23,658 nt of DNA. Source: Treponema sp. UBA6988 (lineage in GTDB: Bacteria > Spirochaetota > Spirochaetia > Treponematales > Treponemataceae). The stretch lies in assembly GCA_002448445.1 (NCBI GenBank), contig DJYC01000055.1:1-23658 (forward strand). The letters run 5' to 3'. The notes beneath the pieces were generated by a model that saw only the letters and a program-made list of their open reading frames with translations, searched no databases and was not told the origin of the DNA. This document shows, in pieces, positions 21,783 through 23,658 of the stretch; positions within the stretch are counted from its first letter, which is position 1; each line of letters opens with the position of its first letter. Made by a program: the position numbers and the translations under genes.

Positions 21783-23506
21783 GAAGAAAATCCCATTTCC
21801 ACAAGGGCGGCTTTTGCTTCGGCAATCTCATCGTAAGGGGTTGCCTTGTCGCCGTATATTATGCTGTTTTCGTGGCTTTTTCCAAGCAGGAGAACGATGT
21901 CGTCTTTTTCTGCTAGAGCGAAGGCCTTGCGTATAGCCTGGCGGCGGTCTGGAATAAGAAGCAAGTCCTTGTCCTTAATCTTGCCCTCTTTTATTGCACC
22001 CAGGGCTATGTCTTCAAGGATTTTCATGCTGTCTTCAAAGCGGGGGTCTTCGTCCGTTAGAATTTCCGTTGAACAGAAGCGGGCGGCAACGGCTCCCTGC
22101 AGGGGACGCTTTTTTGTGTCCCTCTCCCCTCCCGAACCAAAGACGCATATTATGTTTCCAGAGCAACGCTTTTTTAGCGGGGGGAAAATGGTTTCAAAAG
22201 AAGACGGGGTGTGGGCATAGTCAACGATTACTTCAAAAGGCTGACCGCAGTCTATGACAGTCATTCGGCCTGTTACCGGAAGAAGCTTTTGGGTAAGCTC
22301 TGCAAGCTTTGCAAGGGGAATGAGGGTTGTTCCGCTTACCGCAATAAGGGCGGCGGTTATGTTGTAGGCATTGAATGCACCGGGAAGCGGAGCCTTTACG
22401 TGTATTACGCGCTCGCCTTCCGGTACGGAGGAATCAAAGCGGTGCATGCTGAATGTTATTCCGTAGCGGGCACTTGCTATGTTACGGCTGGAGATATAGG
22501 CCATATTCTGGGGCACTGGCGGTAGCGGTGCAGCCTTTATTTCTTCTGCTGCCTGCTTTCCGGCCATGCCTTCCGTTGTAAAGCCCACAACCTTCTTAGA
22601 GGTGGCGGAAGCAAAATATGATGCGGCTGGGTCTTCCAAGTTTACAATTCCAAAAGAGGGAACCTTTGTTTCCTTTCCGGCGATTAGCTTTGTGTGACAA
22701 ACCTTGTCCAAAGCGCGGAAAAGGTTTGCCTTGTCGCTCTTGTACTGCTCGTAAGTACCGTGGAATTCCAGGTGTTCAAGCGTTACGTTCATGAATAGTG
22801 CGCAGTCAAATTTTACGTCGCCCAAACGGTTTGTCTTTGTGCTTAAGCCGTGGCTGGAAGATTCAACTACCGCGTGGGTACAGCCGTTCTGAAGCATTTC
22901 GTAAAGTTCCCGCTGAACAATTGGAGCCTCAGGCGTTGTCTGGTGCTGGGGATTGTTAACCGCCTCTCCGCCAAGTGAATACTGGACGGTGCTTATAAAG
23001 CCGGCCTTAATTCCGCTAAGACGCAAAAGCTGCCAAATAAAGGACACTGTGGAAGACTTGCCCTCGGTTCCGGTTACACCGTAAATTACAAGATGGCTGG
23101 AAGGGTCATCGTAAAAAGATGCACTGATTGGAGACATTGCAAAGCGGCTGGACGGAACTTTTATAAAAGCCACGTCTCTTTTGCATGCACGCGCGTTTTT
23201 TACTGCGGATGCGATTGCATCTTTTTCTTCCGCGGAAAATTCATCCTGGTAGACTACCGCACAAGCACCGTTTTCTATTGCCTTGCAAATGAATTTATTG
23301 CCTGTTGTGTGGGTTCCCGGAAGCGCAAAAAAGAGGGTGTTTTCTTTTACCGAGCGGCTGTCAAATTCAAGGTTTTCTATGACGCAGTTCTTTGCATTTG
23401 CTAAGGATGCTGTCTGGTCAGATGGGCTTCCGCTTTCGTCTGTAAAAGTATATTCAAGTGAGGAATCTTTTATTCCTGCAAGTATTTCTTCCAATGTCTT
23501 TTTCAT
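21779..23506 (-). CDS. murE: UDP-N-acetylmuramoyl-tripeptide synthetase (MurE)
   Basis: MurE adds the diamino acid at position three of the peptidoglycan stem peptide. The 575-residue protein is longer than the usual 480-500. Motifs seen are GVTGTEGKSST (143-153; the common GTNGKT reads GTEGKS), QTTPEA (189-194), VESSSHGL (214-221), NVTLEHLEFHGTYEQYKSDKANLF (240-263, with the carbamylated-lysine position at Lys259), DYAHTP, and DEDPR (485-489), which takes the place of the DNPR loop that recognises diaminopimelate. GKSHEN near 543-548 replaces GKGHE. The conserved Arg suggests diaminopimelate, but older chemistry reports ornithine in treponemal walls, so the substrate is open. The transcript is predicted to be leaderless. 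Confidence 0.92.
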   Translation of the reverse strand: MKKTLEEILAGIKDSSLEYTFTDESGSPSDQTASLANAKNCVIENLEFDSRSVKENTLFFALPGTHTTGNKFICKAIENGACAVVYQDEFSAEEKDAIASAVKNARACKRDVAFIKVPSSRFAMSPISASFYDDPSSHLVIYGVTGTEGKSSTVSFIWQLLRLSGIKAGFISTVQYSLGGEAVNNPQHQTTPEAPIVQRELYEMLQNGCTHAVVESSSHGLSTKTNRLGDVKFDCALFMNVTLEHLEFHGTYEQYKSDKANLFRALDKVCHTKLIAGKETKVPSFGIVNLEDPAASYFASATSKKVVGFTTEGMAGKQAAEEIKAAPLPPVPQNMAYISSRNIASARYGITFSMHRFDSSVPEGERVIHVKAPLPGAFNAYNITAALIAVSGTTLIPLAKLAELTQKLLPVTGRMTVIDCGQPFEVIVDYAHTPSSFETIFPPLKKRCSGNIICVFGSGGERDTKKRPLQGAVAARFCSTEILTDEDPRFEDSMKILEDIALGAIKEGKIKDKDLLLIPDRRQAIRKAFALAEKDDIVLLLGKSHENSIIYGDKATPYDEIAEAKAALVEMGFSS

Positions 23507-23512
23507 GGCTAT

Positions 23513-23541
23513 AGCATATACCTAAGACAATAAAGTTTCAA
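23513..23541 (-). promoter_or_regulatory. murE promoter, predicted leaderless
   Basis: On the minus strand TTGAAA (23536-23541) and TATGCT (23513-23518) are separated by 17 bases. Six bases separate the -10 box from the ATG at 23506-23504, so the canonical start point is the A of the start codon. No purine-rich ribosome binding site exists. Confidence 0.55.
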
Positions 23542-23559
23542 GTTTTGTTTTTTTCAAGG

Positions 23560-23658
23560 GGGGCCTTGGAACCCAGAACTAAGGGGCGGGACACCCCCCT
23601 ACTCCGAAGCGAGGGGTTTCTCTGCTAGAAACTGCGTTGCAAGTTCCCCTTAAACCCC
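23560..23658. repeat. C-rich hairpin region at the window end
   Basis: No gene is seen after murE begins. The stretch holds CTC-CGAAGC-GAG flanked by C and G runs (about 23596-23616) and GTTTCT-CTGCT-AGAAAC (23616-23632). AAGGGG at 23581-23586 is inverted as CCCCTT near the right edge. The CCGAAGCGAG word also occurs in near form at 9378-9388. The element continues past the window. Confidence 0.45.

Overview
The window reads as chromosomal DNA of a spirochaete, most likely a host- or gut-associated Treponema. The support is indirect: a spirochaetal-type lipobox on a large repeat-rich surface lipoprotein, a DUF4954-type protein, a MurE with a P-loop of the form GTEGKS, and a mix of housekeeping and salvage genes. 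I cannot name the species. No rRNA, tRNA, CRISPR array, prophage or intact insertion sequence is visible.

Layout. 1-161 is the 5' end of gap (GAPDH, minus strand). 554-4027 is a 1157-residue surface lipoprotein with Pmp-like GGGIY repeats. 4390-5525 (minus) carries murI and a small zinc-ribbon gene. 5578-6872 (plus) is a two-gene unit, a pentapeptide-repeat protein and a metallo-beta-lactamase-fold protein with a degraded metal site. 6947-9190 (minus) is a DUF4954-like beta-helix protein. 9506-13407 (minus) is a complete biotin operon in the order birA-bioY-bioM-bioN-bioB. 13676-16110 (plus) holds a small membrane exporter-like gene and an overlapping mrp-dus pair. 16239-18272 (minus) is dapA-asd, ending in a good intrinsic terminator. 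18361-19374 (minus) is an Rpn/PD-(D/E)XK nuclease-type gene. 19612-20824 (plus) is a queuosine-precursor salvage pair, queF plus a YhhQ-type transporter, behind a preQ1-I-like leader. 21204-21782 (plus) is a 2H phosphoesterase, and 21779-23506 (minus) is murE, whose stop codon interlocks with that of its neighbour.

The genes form small functional modules. Biotin capture, final synthesis step and protein loading are co-transcribed with their own regulator, and a BirA-like palindrome covers the promoter and start codon of birA. Queuosine precursor uptake and reduction sit behind one candidate riboswitch. murI, murE and the dapA-asd pair supply cell-wall precursors.

The least ordinary material lies between genes. 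Four longer gaps (162-553, 4028-4389, 9191-9505, 20825-21203), part of 13408-13660 and the window end are packed with short perfect hairpins. Three hairpins have different stems but almost the same 13-base loop (TAGCAAGTGCGTG). Many others are capped by GAA or GNRA loops. One stretch, 9262-9501, has 14-bp terminal inverted repeats and 3-bp flanking direct repeats, like a MITE. A second unexpected pattern is promoter geometry. Three genes (5525 minus, 5578 plus, 23506 minus) have -35/-10 boxes with 17-bp spacing placed so that transcription should start on the A of the ATG, and birA comes within 4 bases of this. This suggests leaderless mRNAs beside ordinary Shine-Dalgarno genes.
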